Source of the DNA: Lacicoccus qingdaonensis
GTDB taxonomy: Bacteria > Bacillota > Bacilli > Staphylococcales > Salinicoccaceae
Length of the DNA: 64,000 nucleotides
Assembly: GCF_900101075.1 (NCBI RefSeq)
Contig: NZ_FNFY01000006.1
Coordinates: 1-64,000, forward strand
Direction of reading: 5' to 3'
A program made the translations under genes and the position numbers. Shown one piece after another: positions 9,375 through 17,605 of the stretch. Position 1 is the first letter of the stretch. Each line of letters opens with the position of its first letter. Below the pieces are notes generated by a model. The model was not told where the DNA came from, made no database searches, and saw nothing but the letters and a program-made list of their open reading frames with translations.

Positions 9375-9830
9375 ATGGATGTGATATGGGAGAGCATAAA
9401 ACTGATTGGGATGGTCCTATTTGGCTTATTAGTAATGTTTATGACTTGGAGTCATATGCAAGGTGGTGGCAAAGGATGGGATGATAATACCCCTGGCGCG
9501 ATGATTGGATGGCCTAAGAGCCGGTTGCTGAATTTTTTTGCTTTTCACCTGTTCTTTTTGGGGATATTGGTTATGATTCATAACTTTTTCATCGGTGGAT
9601 TTGAAGTGACCACGACATTACAGCAAATCGAAGGGTATGAGGGAGCAGGATTAGCCATTATCTTTATCGTTATCGGGGCAACAAATCTTCTTGGAGCAAA
9701 ATTTCTTTTGGGGGAAGTGCGAAAAGGCTGGCTTCAAAAATTCGATAAAATAGCACCATTATTAGTGCGGATCTTTGGTGCTTTCCTTATTTTGGCAGGT
9801 CTTGTCGGACTTGTTCAGTCATTTGGTTAA
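9375..9830 (+). CDS. Small membrane protein, four predicted helices
   Basis: 151 residues with hydrophobic segments at about 5-25, 52-73, 91-112 and 125-148. A glycine-rich stretch with GGGKGWDDNTPG sits between helices 1 and 2. Family not recognised. The ATG at 9375 follows AAGGGGG; a longer frame from 9318 has no good start signal. It stands alone between two small intergenic regions downstream of glmS. Confidence 0.72.
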   Translation: MDVIWESIKLIGMVLFGLLVMFMTWSHMQGGGKGWDDNTPGAMIGWPKSRLLNFFAFHLFFLGILVMIHNFFIGGFEVTTTLQQIEGYEGAGLAIIFIVIGATNLLGAKFLLGEVRKGWLQKFDKIAPLLVRIFGAFLILAGLVGLVQSFG

Positions 9831-9853
9831 TCAGACATTTGACAGGCACATTG

Positions 9854-9916
9854 TTAAAAGAAATTCGCTGTACCCATAGCATGAAACACTATAATTACGA
9901 AACCGATGAAAACCAT
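9854..9916 (-). CDS. Candidate 20-residue hydrophobic peptide
   Basis: Minus-strand frame reading MVFIGFVIIVFHAMGTANFF with a stop at 9854. The sequence is almost entirely a single hydrophobic helix. A GGGG block five bases before the ATG and a stronger GGAGGTGG further upstream could act as ribosome binding sites. It could equally be chance; no homologue is recalled. Confidence 0.25.
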   Translation of the reverse strand: MVFIGFVIIVFHAMGTANFF

Positions 9917-10009
9917 GGTGACCCCATGACTCCACCTCCGTCACCGGCAAACTCACTTAAACGGAAGAAAAGCCCATGTCATTTTGAAAGTACCGCTTAC
10001 AACATTCTT

Positions 10010-10046
10010 ACCCCTTTGGATGTAATGGATCCAGAGGGGATTTTTA
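10010..10046. terminator. Terminator hairpin after the 9375 gene
   Basis: CCCCTTTGGAT pairs with ATCCAGAGGGG (one G-U) followed by ATTTTT. Its sequence closely resembles the glmS terminator at 8484-8519, suggesting duplication. Confidence 0.7.
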
Positions 10047-10685
10047 CAGAAAAAATTGTAGTATGATGAAAACGTACACTGCGGCGAATGTTAAAAAGGA
10101 GACAACGTAAAGCAGTGTAAATTTCAGCTTATGCGCGTGTCTGAAATAGAATTGCATCATAACTATACTGCCCAGTATAAACGTTACGCCACAAAGCACA
10201 TATAAAAATAGCGCAGCCCCATGCAGGAGAGAGTTATGGAGATGGGCGCCCGCCAAAAAACTGACGGACCCCAAATAGAACAATACATAGCTTTGAGTCC
10301 AGACATTTGTAAAATCGCTCAATACTTTTTGAAAGCTGCTTGGGCGACGGCTGAAGGCTTTATTGAAAAAATAGATGATTAACATGTTGAACATCAGCAA
10401 CGGCAAGCCGAATATGATGACGTATACAAGAAAGTATAGTAAAAAGAACTCTACGAGGTAGATCAACGCACCATAGTCATCGTGTTGCCCTGTTAATGCT
10501 TCTAATACAGTCTCTACTCTCAGTAAAAGTCCGCCGATGGTCATGAGTGGTGTGGCTATAAGCAAAACGAACAGACTCCACATCCAAAATACGTATGTGT
10601 TGTTTAGAATATTAGCCGTGGGCGTTATAAAGATATGCTTCAAATATGTAAGGAAATGAATCCTCACTTCATTTTCATTATCCAT
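10044..10685 (-). CDS. Polytopic membrane protein of unknown function
   Basis: 213 residues with about five transmembrane helices (around 30-52, 75-105, 130-150, 155-178 and 190-211). The N-terminus is soluble and acidic. The layout is Yip1/DUF-type but no family is recognised with confidence. The start ATG follows AAGG. Convergent with the gene at 9375. Confidence 0.7.
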   Translation of the reverse strand: MDNENEVRIHFLTYLKHIFITPTANILNNTYVFWMWSLFVLLIATPLMTIGGLLLRVETVLEALTGQHDDYGALIYLVEFFLLYFLVYVIIFGLPLLMFNMLIIYFFNKAFSRRPSSFQKVLSDFTNVWTQSYVLFYLGSVSFLAGAHLHNSLLHGAALFLYVLCGVTFILGSIVMMQFYFRHAHKLKFTLLYVVSFLTFAAVYVFIILQFFL

Positions 10686-10798
10686 GATATCAACCTTACT
10701 TATCTTTTCATCCTATACTACATGTTTATCAAGGGGAGTACCAGCGAAGCTTCAGATTACCTCGTTATGAGCGTTTGGGCATCCAGGTTAAAAGGTTG

Positions 10799-10849
10799 AT
10801 GCGTCCAAAAGGTATTTTTATTGGAAACACTATTCCACAAACAGGCATT
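10799..10849 (+). repeat. Diverged repeat, copy B
   Basis: Partner of 8546-8597. The GTCCAAAAGG...AACACTAT...CAGGCATTTAA string aligns base by base over about 50 positions with some ten differences and one gap. Confidence 0.5.
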
Positions 10850-10852
10850 TAA

Positions 10853-10984
10853 GTGTTGAGAAATTTGGAAGAATAATTAGATGATCTTGTCGAATCTATA
10901 ACATATCTTCAAAAGTTTCCCGATTGTAGAGCGATAATACAGGTGGAAAATAATCAATCTTATTTTAAAGCTACATTAATATGA
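10853..10984 (+). pseudogene. Coding-like fragment with in-frame stop
   Basis: From a possible GTG at 10853 the frame reads VLRNLEE, a TAA at 10874, then 35 more codons to a TGA at 10982. The amino-acid make-up (DDLVESITYLQKFPDC, then a QVENNQSYFKA segment) is typical of a real soluble protein. No ribosome binding site and no family recognised. Read as a remnant of a lost gene. Confidence 0.35.
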
Positions 10985-11071
10985 CTAAGCTGAAAAATTA
11001 CAAATTCTACTTCGAGTATTGCCGGTTTGTGTAGTGATATTCGAATCCCTAAGTCCCGGGCAACTATGCAA

Positions 11072-11713
11072 TCACTTGAACAACACTTTTCGGGTGTCTG
11101 CCAGACCATGTATCTCGATGTCACTGCGGCGATTTGGGAGCCAGTCCTCTCGGGCTAGCCACCACCGTTGCATCAGTCCGGGTTCACCTCGTCGTGTCGC
11201 CCAAGCGACACCGTTCTCCTGATAGCCAAGTCGGTGTGATACGCCGTTTGATCCCAGATTGTCAATAAATGCCTCTGAGGTGACCTCGGTGGCGTCGAGC
11301 CCGTCGAAGGCGAGATGCAGTGCTGCCTGACGCATCTCCACACCTATCCCTCTTTTACGTTCATCTGACGACAACCATGAAAAAGTGGCTACTGTGCCGT
11401 AGGTGTGGAAGTGGTCACCAATGACGTCCTGCATCCCTACTGGCTTATTGTCCAGCATCACAATCAGATTCAACCGCCAGAAGTCGTTTGTGACTATTCC
11501 ACGCCCTCGCCACACGGACTGTAGCCATTTCTGTACGCGGATTTCCGGGTCTTTTTCGTACAAAGACATAGGGTCGTCATAAGGTGCAGGTTCAGCAAGA
11601 GCTTTACCTGCGCGGACAATGGGCTCAAGACTTTCAAGTAAGTCATCAGTGGCCCCAACAAGCTCGATCTTTGGAGTAGTCACTCGTAAGTGCAAAGGAG
11701 CATAGTTCACCAT
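11072..11713 (-). CDS. GNAT-family N-acetyltransferase, compositionally foreign
   Basis: 213 residues from the ATG at 11713, which follows AAAGGAG. The acetyl-CoA site is suggested by SSDERKRGIGVEMRQAALHLAF (R/Q-x-x-G-x-G/A type), with a preceding YGTVATFSWL strand. A C-terminal tail rich in Trp and Arg follows. GC content is visibly higher than in the flanking genes, with many GTC, GCG and CGG codons, suggesting transfer from a high-GC donor such as an actinobacterium. Substrate unknown; resistance to a small molecule is one possibility. Confidence 0.85.
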   Translation of the reverse strand: MVNYAPLHLRVTTPKIELVGATDDLLESLEPIVRAGKALAEPAPYDDPMSLYEKDPEIRVQKWLQSVWRGRGIVTNDFWRLNLIVMLDNKPVGMQDVIGDHFHTYGTVATFSWLSSDERKRGIGVEMRQAALHLAFDGLDATEVTSEAFIDNLGSNGVSHRLGYQENGVAWATRRGEPGLMQRWWLAREDWLPNRRSDIEIHGLADTRKVLFK

Positions 11714-11926
11714 ATAGATTTCTCCTTTCAATTTAAAAAAGTTTAATCATTTTCCACTGCTGATATTAAACAATTATAATTCAGTATGCAATGAATCCAC
11801 ATAATAATCCAACTACTAAAATTTACTTACGATTGTCTAAAATGCAGAAATTCAATTACATATGTCACTATGGTTATGCCCTTTTTGGTTATTATAATTG
11901 GATATACAAGAAGAGGGGATGATGAT

Positions 11927-12811
11927 ATGAATAATCCACAGCTGATGAACAATAGATACCGGTGGGTTGTATACGGTGGATTCATATTAATCTTTATTGC
12001 GGCGGCGTGGATCACGATTCAAAATGAAGGGCGGATTGAATTCAGTGCAGACCATGATATGACTGTGCCTTTTTGGCATAACTGGATTATTACGGGAGTG
12101 TTACTTCTATTGATTCTGTTTTTACCCGGAAGCTCTTCAGACAACAACCCCTTCACTAGTGAGGATAGAAAAGTGCTGGTCACGCAATCCATTATATTAG
12201 CCACACTAGCGGTGCTCCTTTTCATCGGTTTACTTTTGGTGCCTGGAAATAACTTGTCAATATATCTCCCTATTTTCATAATTTTACTGCTGTTTACCGC
12301 CCCGGTCACGATGTTCAGTATTTATAAAGAAAAACGGGTGAAAATTAATATCTTATCAAGCCACTCATATTTAACAGGGAACCAGTGGCTGTATCCCATG
12401 ATAATAATGGTCGTCTGGATGATTCTATATTTCTTCAGTCCCCTGGGAACTCCTGAAGGTTTTGGATATGAGATGGATTTGATCGTATTGATCATAGGGG
12501 CATCGTTCACCTTTTTGATGCATAGTGTGTTGGAGGAGTTATTTTACAGGGTTTGGCTGCAGACAAGACTGGAGGTCCTGCTCGGCACATGGCCGGCAAT
12601 CATGATCTCTTCATTGCTTTGGGCAATTTGGCATATGTCAATCCAGGGCGGAGGATCAGCAGATATTGCATTTTCAAATGTAATCGTCAATCAGGGTGTC
12701 ACGGGATTATTCCTGGGATTCTTATGGGCGAAGTACAGAAATTTATGGGTACTCATCATCATTCACGGTTTAATAAATTTCCCGCTGCAAATTTTGGCCG
12801 GGTTATTTTGA
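11927..12811 (+). CDS. CPBP-family intramembrane metalloprotease
   Basis: 294 residues, eight or so hydrophobic helices. The CPBP (Abi) motifs are intact: EELFYR (Glu203, Glu204, Arg208), the SSLLWAIWH motif (His236) and HGLINF (His280, Asn284). Family members are membrane proteases like Rce1; some in Firmicutes act in bacteriocin immunity or regulator processing, but nothing nearby points to a substrate. ATG at 11927 follows AGAGGGG. Confidence 0.88.
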   Translation: MNNPQLMNNRYRWVVYGGFILIFIAAAWITIQNEGRIEFSADHDMTVPFWHNWIITGVLLLLILFLPGSSSDNNPFTSEDRKVLVTQSIILATLAVLLFIGLLLVPGNNLSIYLPIFIILLLFTAPVTMFSIYKEKRVKINILSSHSYLTGNQWLYPMIIMVVWMILYFFSPLGTPEGFGYEMDLIVLIIGASFTFLMHSVLEELFYRVWLQTRLEVLLGTWPAIMISSLLWAIWHMSIQGGGSADIAFSNVIVNQGVTGLFLGFLWAKYRNLWVLIIIHGLINFPLQILAGLF

Positions 12812-12900
12812 GTTAATAAATGTGAAGTTTGAATATATAGTTTATCGTACGATGAAGTGATATAATAAAATAAAATATTCATGGAAGAGGTGGTCGGGAC

Positions 12901-13098
12901 ATGAATACAACTAAGGATCGTTTGCTTAAAATTATTGATGAAATTCCTGAACGGGAAGTAGATAAAATTCTGGATTTTGCGGAATATTTAAAAGCTAAAA
13001 GAGATGAAAATGTGTCTGAAGAATTAACAAAAGCAAGTGAGAGCAGCCTGGAATTTTGGGATAACGACATCGATGACAAGATTTGGAGCAATGTATAA
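12901..13098 (+). CDS. DUF2281 antitoxin-like small protein
   Basis: 65 residues beginning with the helical pattern KDRLLKIIDEIPEREVDKILDFAEYLKAKR seen in DUF2281/VapB-type proteins, then an acidic tail. The start follows GAGGTGG. Such proteins are often antitoxins, yet no toxin reading frame (PIN, RelE or other) lies next to it; a terminator follows directly, so it is an orphan. Confidence 0.8.
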   Translation: MNTTKDRLLKIIDEIPEREVDKILDFAEYLKAKRDENVSEELTKASESSLEFWDNDIDDKIWSNV

Positions 13099-13120
13099 GC
13101 AAGGGGCATTATTTAAGAAG

Positions 13121-13157
13121 CAAGCATTCATGCAAATACATGAATGCTTGTTTTTTT
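13121..13157 (+). terminator. Terminator after the DUF2281 gene
   Basis: Perfect 12-bp stem CAAGCATTCATG / CATGAATGCTTG with a six-base loop, followed by TTTTTTT. Confidence 0.9.
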
Positions 13158-13257
13158 GCCTCCCGCTCACCATGGAAATGCTCTGCAAAATCCAACGGAA
13201 CTTCAACCTCAGCAATCAATGAGTACAGACTTGTTTTCAAGGGGGGGTGACAATGTT

Positions 13258-13731
13258 ATGGCGACATTGGTTCTACTGTTATGCTTTTTAATATTGCTTG
13301 TTTTAAAACGAATTAGAGGGTCTCTTTCCTATCAAAAAATAGGACGTATTTCCATGAGTGCGATGCTCTTCTTCATAGGCTTCAGCCATTTCTTCATCCC
13401 GGAAAACCTAACGGCAATGATTCCTCCAGCAATTCCATTTGAACTTCCCATCGTGTATGCCACGGGTTTTTTGGAATTATTATTTGCCGTACTATTTCTG
13501 TTTGACAAGACATATAAATTGACAGGCAAAATCCTTATCGTCTATTTCATTTTAATATGGCCGGCGAACATATACCATGCAATGAATGCAGGGGAAATTC
13601 CTGGCGACATAGATCAATATGTACCTTATTATCATTGGATACGTGTAGTACTCATCCAACCTTTATTTATTTTGTGGACTTGGTTATCGATGAGGCCTTC
13701 CAGTGATGAAAAGTTATCACAGGGGAAGTGA
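13258..13731 (+). CDS. DoxX-like membrane protein
   Basis: 157 residues with four to five helices. The segment FIGFSHFFIPENLTAMIPPAIP and the later ATGFLELLFA helix are typical of the DoxX/DoxD-like family. Physiological role uncertain. The ATG at 13258 follows GGGGGGGTG. The next small frame starts four bases after its stop, suggesting an operon. Confidence 0.8.
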   Translation: MATLVLLLCFLILLVLKRIRGSLSYQKIGRISMSAMLFFIGFSHFFIPENLTAMIPPAIPFELPIVYATGFLELLFAVLFLFDKTYKLTGKILIVYFILIWPANIYHAMNAGEIPGDIDQYVPYYHWIRVVLIQPLFILWTWLSMRPSSDEKLSQGK

Positions 13732-13735
13732 GAGT

Positions 13736-13939
13736 ATGAATTGGAGTAGAGAAAGTATCGGGGAAGAAATTGACGCCTTTATAATAGGCTGGGGATATTG
13801 CAGAAAAGTTCATGATACTGAGATTGATACAACGGGGGATATAAAAACAGTGAAGTTTGGAGAGAAGACTCGACATTATAACTGTTAAATATTTCTTGAT
13901 GATGGTAAACAACTTTATTTTCACTTAACAATCCCCTGA
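13736..13939 (+). pseudogene. Small protein gene with in-frame TAA
   Basis: A 50-codon frame (MNWSRESIGEEIDAFIIGWG...) begins behind AGGGGAAG four bases after the DoxX-like gene. It stops at TAA 13886-13888, but the same frame continues 16 coding-like codons (IFLDDGKQLYFHLTIP) to a TGA overlapping the terminator. Either a 50-residue protein or, more likely, a gene broken by one nonsense change. Family unknown. Confidence 0.4.
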
Positions 13940-13970
13940 AAGCAGCGTTCGCTTTCAGGGGATTCCTTTT
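13929..13970. terminator. Bidirectional terminator
   Basis: Stem AATCCCCTGAAAGC / GCTTTCAGGGGATT, 14 bp and perfect, with a T-rich tail. Lies between the convergent small gene and the symporter gene. Confidence 0.88.
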
Positions 13971-13981
13971 AATATTCAACG

Positions 13982-15403
13982 TCAAGTTCCGACTGTTTCG
14001 TTTTTATGTGCAGTGAATGTTACGGCGAGCAGTATCAATATGGATACCGGCAGTCCGATAAAAATCGGGTGCAGCCCGAATGGGTGCCCTGCAATCTGCC
14101 ATATGACAGCTGTGATCAGTCCGCCCCACATGGACGCAATCCCTGCGGTCTTTGTCGCTTTTTTCCAGAACATGCCAAACATTATCGGCGCCAGCAGACC
14201 TGAGACTGCCATCGCCGTCCCGGTGACCATCAGATTGACCAGCCCCTGGACTGTGAGCGCGAGTACAAGTCCGATAAGGGATATGATCAATACCGACAAC
14301 CTGCTCCAGAGGAGCATCCTTGCACTGGAATAATGCGGGAAGTTCGGTCTCACAATATCATTGACGATGGAAGATGCGCCTGCCAGCATGAAAGAATCAG
14401 CACTGGAAATGACCGCAGCGAGCAGCACAACAATCATCACTACAACCATGGCGAACGGGAACACTTCTCCGATTACGCCGTAATAGATGAGTACCGGATC
14501 AATATTTTCAATCTGCAGCCCGTACTTCCCGAAAACACCGATGAAGACTGCAAACACACCTATGGCAACGGCAATGACCATGGAAGTCCAATAGCCGGTG
14601 CGGGCTGTTTTTAAACTGCCCGCTGCCCATACACGCTGCCACAAGTCCTGCCTGACAAATTGAAAGACAGCGAGTGTCAGGAGGTATATGAGAATTTCAT
14701 ATGGAGTAATGTTCATCACACTCAGCATGCCGGTTTCACCGGCTGAAGCTGCGTATTCAGATGCTCCCTGCCATCCTCCGGACTGTCTCAGTACAGCAGC
14801 GAACATCAAAATTGTCCCTATTACAAGTATCGTCCCATGTATGACATCCTGCCAGATGACAGCTTTCAGACCGCCGAAGTACGTTTTGAGTGTGAGCAGC
14901 AGCCAGCCGATAATAATACCGATGGTAACATCGAGACCGACTGTCACATTCAGTATCGTGGCGATCGATACAAAAAGTGTACCGCTCATTGCACAGTAGG
15001 AAAATAAAATGCTGATCACAGTCGGAATGCGGGCGGCATCGCCGTAGCGCAGCGTCGTATAGTCCCCGATGGTGACCATCTTGTGCTCTTCTCCAAGACT
15101 TCTGATCCGTTTAAGCAGAAATAATGCAAAAATACTGATGCATGTAAACATCGTAATATGTATCCACTGCTGGCCCATGCCGAGACTGTAGCCATTTTCC
15201 ATGTAGCCCAATAATGTCGAACCGCCCACGCCTGTTCCTATAAATGTTAACATCAGTGGGAAAAGTGAAACAGACCTCCCGGCAACATTATAATCTTCAT
15301 ATGTTTTCGTTTTTTTATTCATATATAAAGCTAAAACAATCAAAAAAACAAAGTAGACGAAAACTATGACTGATAAGATGATTCTTTCTTCTCCGTTGAA
15401 CAT
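13982..15403 (-). CDS. Sodium:solute symporter (SSS family)
   Basis: 473 residues, about 13 transmembrane helices. The family landmarks are an early YEDYNVAGRS segment, then GTGVGGSTLLGY in the sodium-site helix, and a later SSADSFMLAGASSIVNDI motif typical of SSSF transporters. The substrate cannot be told from sequence. It starts with ATG behind a weak GCGAG site. Single-gene unit on the minus strand. Confidence 0.9.
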   Translation of the reverse strand: MFNGEERIILSVIVFVYFVFLIVLALYMNKKTKTYEDYNVAGRSVSLFPLMLTFIGTGVGGSTLLGYMENGYSLGMGQQWIHITMFTCISIFALFLLKRIRSLGEEHKMVTIGDYTTLRYGDAARIPTVISILFSYCAMSGTLFVSIATILNVTVGLDVTIGIIIGWLLLTLKTYFGGLKAVIWQDVIHGTILVIGTILMFAAVLRQSGGWQGASEYAASAGETGMLSVMNITPYEILIYLLTLAVFQFVRQDLWQRVWAAGSLKTARTGYWTSMVIAVAIGVFAVFIGVFGKYGLQIENIDPVLIYYGVIGEVFPFAMVVVMIVVLLAAVISSADSFMLAGASSIVNDIVRPNFPHYSSARMLLWSRLSVLIISLIGLVLALTVQGLVNLMVTGTAMAVSGLLAPIMFGMFWKKATKTAGIASMWGGLITAVIWQIAGHPFGLHPIFIGLPVSILILLAVTFTAHKNETVGT

Positions 15404-15606
15404 TCAATCACTCGCTTCTGAAAATTAAAATTTACTGTTTCTTAATATATTAAAGCACTATGAATTCTATCATATCATTTCATGATTTGAGAAATGTTAA
15501 CCGGGAGATCAGGTGACAAACATTATAAATTTATTGCAAAAATACACTTATTTGAGCTATGCTCTGTAAAAGGTCTTTATTATTTATGAAAACCTGGAGG
15601 TTGAAG

Positions 15607-16002
15607 ATGATGGACAATCATTCAAAAGAAATGAAGCTGATTATTCCAAAAGGTTGTGACAACGCACCGAGAAAACAGATTATGATTGATTTTACAATCG
15701 GTGTACTAACATCACAAAGAAGTGTCATTTTGGACTATGGACATGAAGATATCGTTTGTCATGATTTGAAGGAACAAAATGAAACAGCAGGGCGTGATTC
15801 CCTGCTGGATGACCTGGACAATGAAGATGATGAAATTGATACACTTGAAATTTATCAGGTCATCACCCACGGTAAATTTGCTTCCATTAATGGTGTCATA
15901 ACATACTCAGATGGTTTTAAAGTTGATTTTTGTGATGTCTATACATTCACGAGCGCCGCAAAGTCGGGGAGAGTGAAGGAGATAAAATCATACCGTATAT
16001 AA
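15607..16002 (+). CDS. NTF2-like hypothetical protein
   Basis: 131 residues. The C-terminal part (SINGVITYSDGFKVDFCDVYTF, then KSGRVKEIKSYRI) has the strand pattern of NTF2/SnoaL-like proteins, and the N-terminal half has PRKQIMIDFTIGVL. Function unknown. The first of two adjacent ATGs (15607) lies six bases after CTGGAGG; the second (15610) is equally possible. Confidence 0.72.
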   Translation: MMDNHSKEMKLIIPKGCDNAPRKQIMIDFTIGVLTSQRSVILDYGHEDIVCHDLKEQNETAGRDSLLDDLDNEDDEIDTLEIYQVITHGKFASINGVITYSDGFKVDFCDVYTFTSAAKSGRVKEIKSYRI

Positions 16003-16056
16003 TATGAAACTGAGAACTAAAAAGACGGCATGTCTTAAGAAAAACATCTCAGCAAA

Positions 16057-16096
16057 AGAGCCTCCATTTTGATTGTCATTCAAAATGGAGGCTTCT
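16057..16096. terminator. Bidirectional terminator
   Basis: Perfect 13-bp stem AGCCTCCATTTTG / CAAAATGGAGGCT between the convergent NTF2-like and MFS genes. Confidence 0.88.
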
Positions 16097-16119
16097 TGTA
16101 TTTGTTTGATTACTGTAAT

Positions 16120-17238
16120 CTAATCCTCTGCCGGCTCTTTTTTAATCAGCAGGTGGAATACTGCAAAACCGATCAGTACCGTGGAGAATAATATCAGACC
16201 CATCGGCACGGCTGATGATTCATTAATGCCCGCGAGTGGTGTGAATATTGCACCGAGAGTCAAAGGCAGCGTACCGAGAACGGCACTGGCGCTTCCTGCA
16301 CGGTGGCCCTGTTTTGACATGCCGAGGGTGAACGTGCTTGTAACTACCATCCCCATAGTAATCATGTAGATGAAAATCAGAATGACGATGGAAGCGAGCG
16401 GCCCTTCAATCATTGTCATGATTAAAAGAATGAAAGTTGTCACGAGGGCGATGGTGACTGCTGTCTGAAGCAGTTTCCTTTCGTGGATGATACCGCCGAA
16501 ACGGCCGATCACAAAGCTGCCGATGATGATTGCCATGCCATTTATCCCGAAAAGGATGCTGAACGTCTGCGGTGACACACCGTAAATTTCCTGATAGATG
16601 AATGGTGTGCCTGATACATAGGCAAAACTTCCGCCGTGAACGAAACCGACCACAAGTGCGTAACCGATGAATGAGCGGTCTTTCAGAAGGTTGCCCATCG
16701 TCATGATGGTCGCACCGAGTGAGCTTGGAATCCGATTTTCCGGCGGCAGCGTCTCCTTCAACATCAGATGGATGATCACAACGATCAAAACACCGATCAT
16801 AGCAAGGAAAATAAAAATACTCTGCCAGTTTGTGAATTCGAACGACAGAATCGCTCCGCCTGCGATCGGTGCCATCATAGGGGCGACGGCGTTGATGACC
16901 ATTAAAAGTGCAAAGAATTTTGTCAGTGCCTTGCCGCTGAAAACATCCCGTACAACGGCTCTTGAAAGGACAACACCTGCCGCTGCAGTGAAGCCTTGTA
17001 CAAAGCGAGCGGCGATCAATGTCGCTATGTTTGGTGCAAAGGCACAAAGCACTGAAGCCAGCGCAAAAAAAGAAGTGGCAATCAGTAACGGCTTTCTCCT
17101 GCCCTGACCGTCACTGATCGGGCCGATGACCACTTGACCGAACGCAAGCCCTAAAAGGCATGAAGTCAGACTGGCCTGGACCATTGTGGCGCTGGTGCCG
17201 AGATCACCTGCGATACCCGGGAATGCAGGCAGATACAT
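16120..17238 (-). CDS. Bcr/CflA-type MFS multidrug efflux transporter, start unclear
   Basis: 372 residues from the first ATG. The DMYLPAFP motif, the SDGQGRRKPLL loop between helices 2 and 3, and the SRAVVRDVFSG helix identify the Bcr/CflA drug-efflux family. The first ATG lies at the end of helix 1. The in-frame sequence upstream, back to a TGA at 17356, encodes a normal-looking helix 1 (KKRIQLAFLLGLLAILGPLN) but holds no ATG, GTG or TTG. Either an unusual start is used or the gene has lost its start codon. Confidence 0.82.
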   Translation of the reverse strand: MYLPAFPGIAGDLGTSATMVQASLTSCLLGLAFGQVVIGPISDGQGRRKPLLIATSFFALASVLCAFAPNIATLIAARFVQGFTAAAGVVLSRAVVRDVFSGKALTKFFALLMVINAVAPMMAPIAGGAILSFEFTNWQSIFIFLAMIGVLIVVIIHLMLKETLPPENRIPSSLGATIMTMGNLLKDRSFIGYALVVGFVHGGSFAYVSGTPFIYQEIYGVSPQTFSILFGINGMAIIIGSFVIGRFGGIIHERKLLQTAVTIALVTTFILLIMTMIEGPLASIVILIFIYMITMGMVVTSTFTLGMSKQGHRAGSASAVLGTLPLTLGAIFTPLAGINESSAVPMGLILFSTVLIGFAVFHLLIKKEPAED

Positions 17239-17605
17239 ATCGATATTGAGCGGACCCAGTATGGCGAGCAGACCGAGAAGGAAAGCCAGCTGTATCCGTT
17301 TTTTCCCTGTCGGATTATGTAGTAATGTATTTTGTTCTCCGTTATAGATAAGGCTTCACTTCCAATCTTTATATGAATGATCATCGTATATGTTCCAGGA
17401 AATATTATAACAGGAAAATACGAGATTGATACAAAGTCTGTCTGGAAAATCAGTGGCCATTCAGATAAACTTGACAATGGTGTCAATACAGACAAAATGC
17501 TGAATGAAACAGTGATACAAATATTTGAATGTCAGGCTCCTTTCTAAAAATATGTTAAGGAGCCCGTTTATTGTTTGTATGAAAGATATATAGGAGGAAA
17601 AAGAA

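Larger units (their letters stand above)
10686..11071. other. Gene-poor interval with debris
   Basis: Holds repeat copy B (10799-10849), a shared AAGCTTCAGATTA block near 10748, and a coding-like fragment at 10853-10984. No intact gene seen. Confidence 0.5.

Noticed and set aside
9839-10066. Plus-strand frame of 75 codons between the membrane protein and the minus-strand gene.
   Set aside because: It begins in the tail of the previous gene, runs through a terminator hairpin, has no ribosome binding site and an unlikely composition.
12901-13731. DUF2281 gene plus DoxX-like gene as a toxin-antitoxin pair.
   Set aside because: A perfect terminator separates them, and the DoxX-like protein is not a known toxin type.
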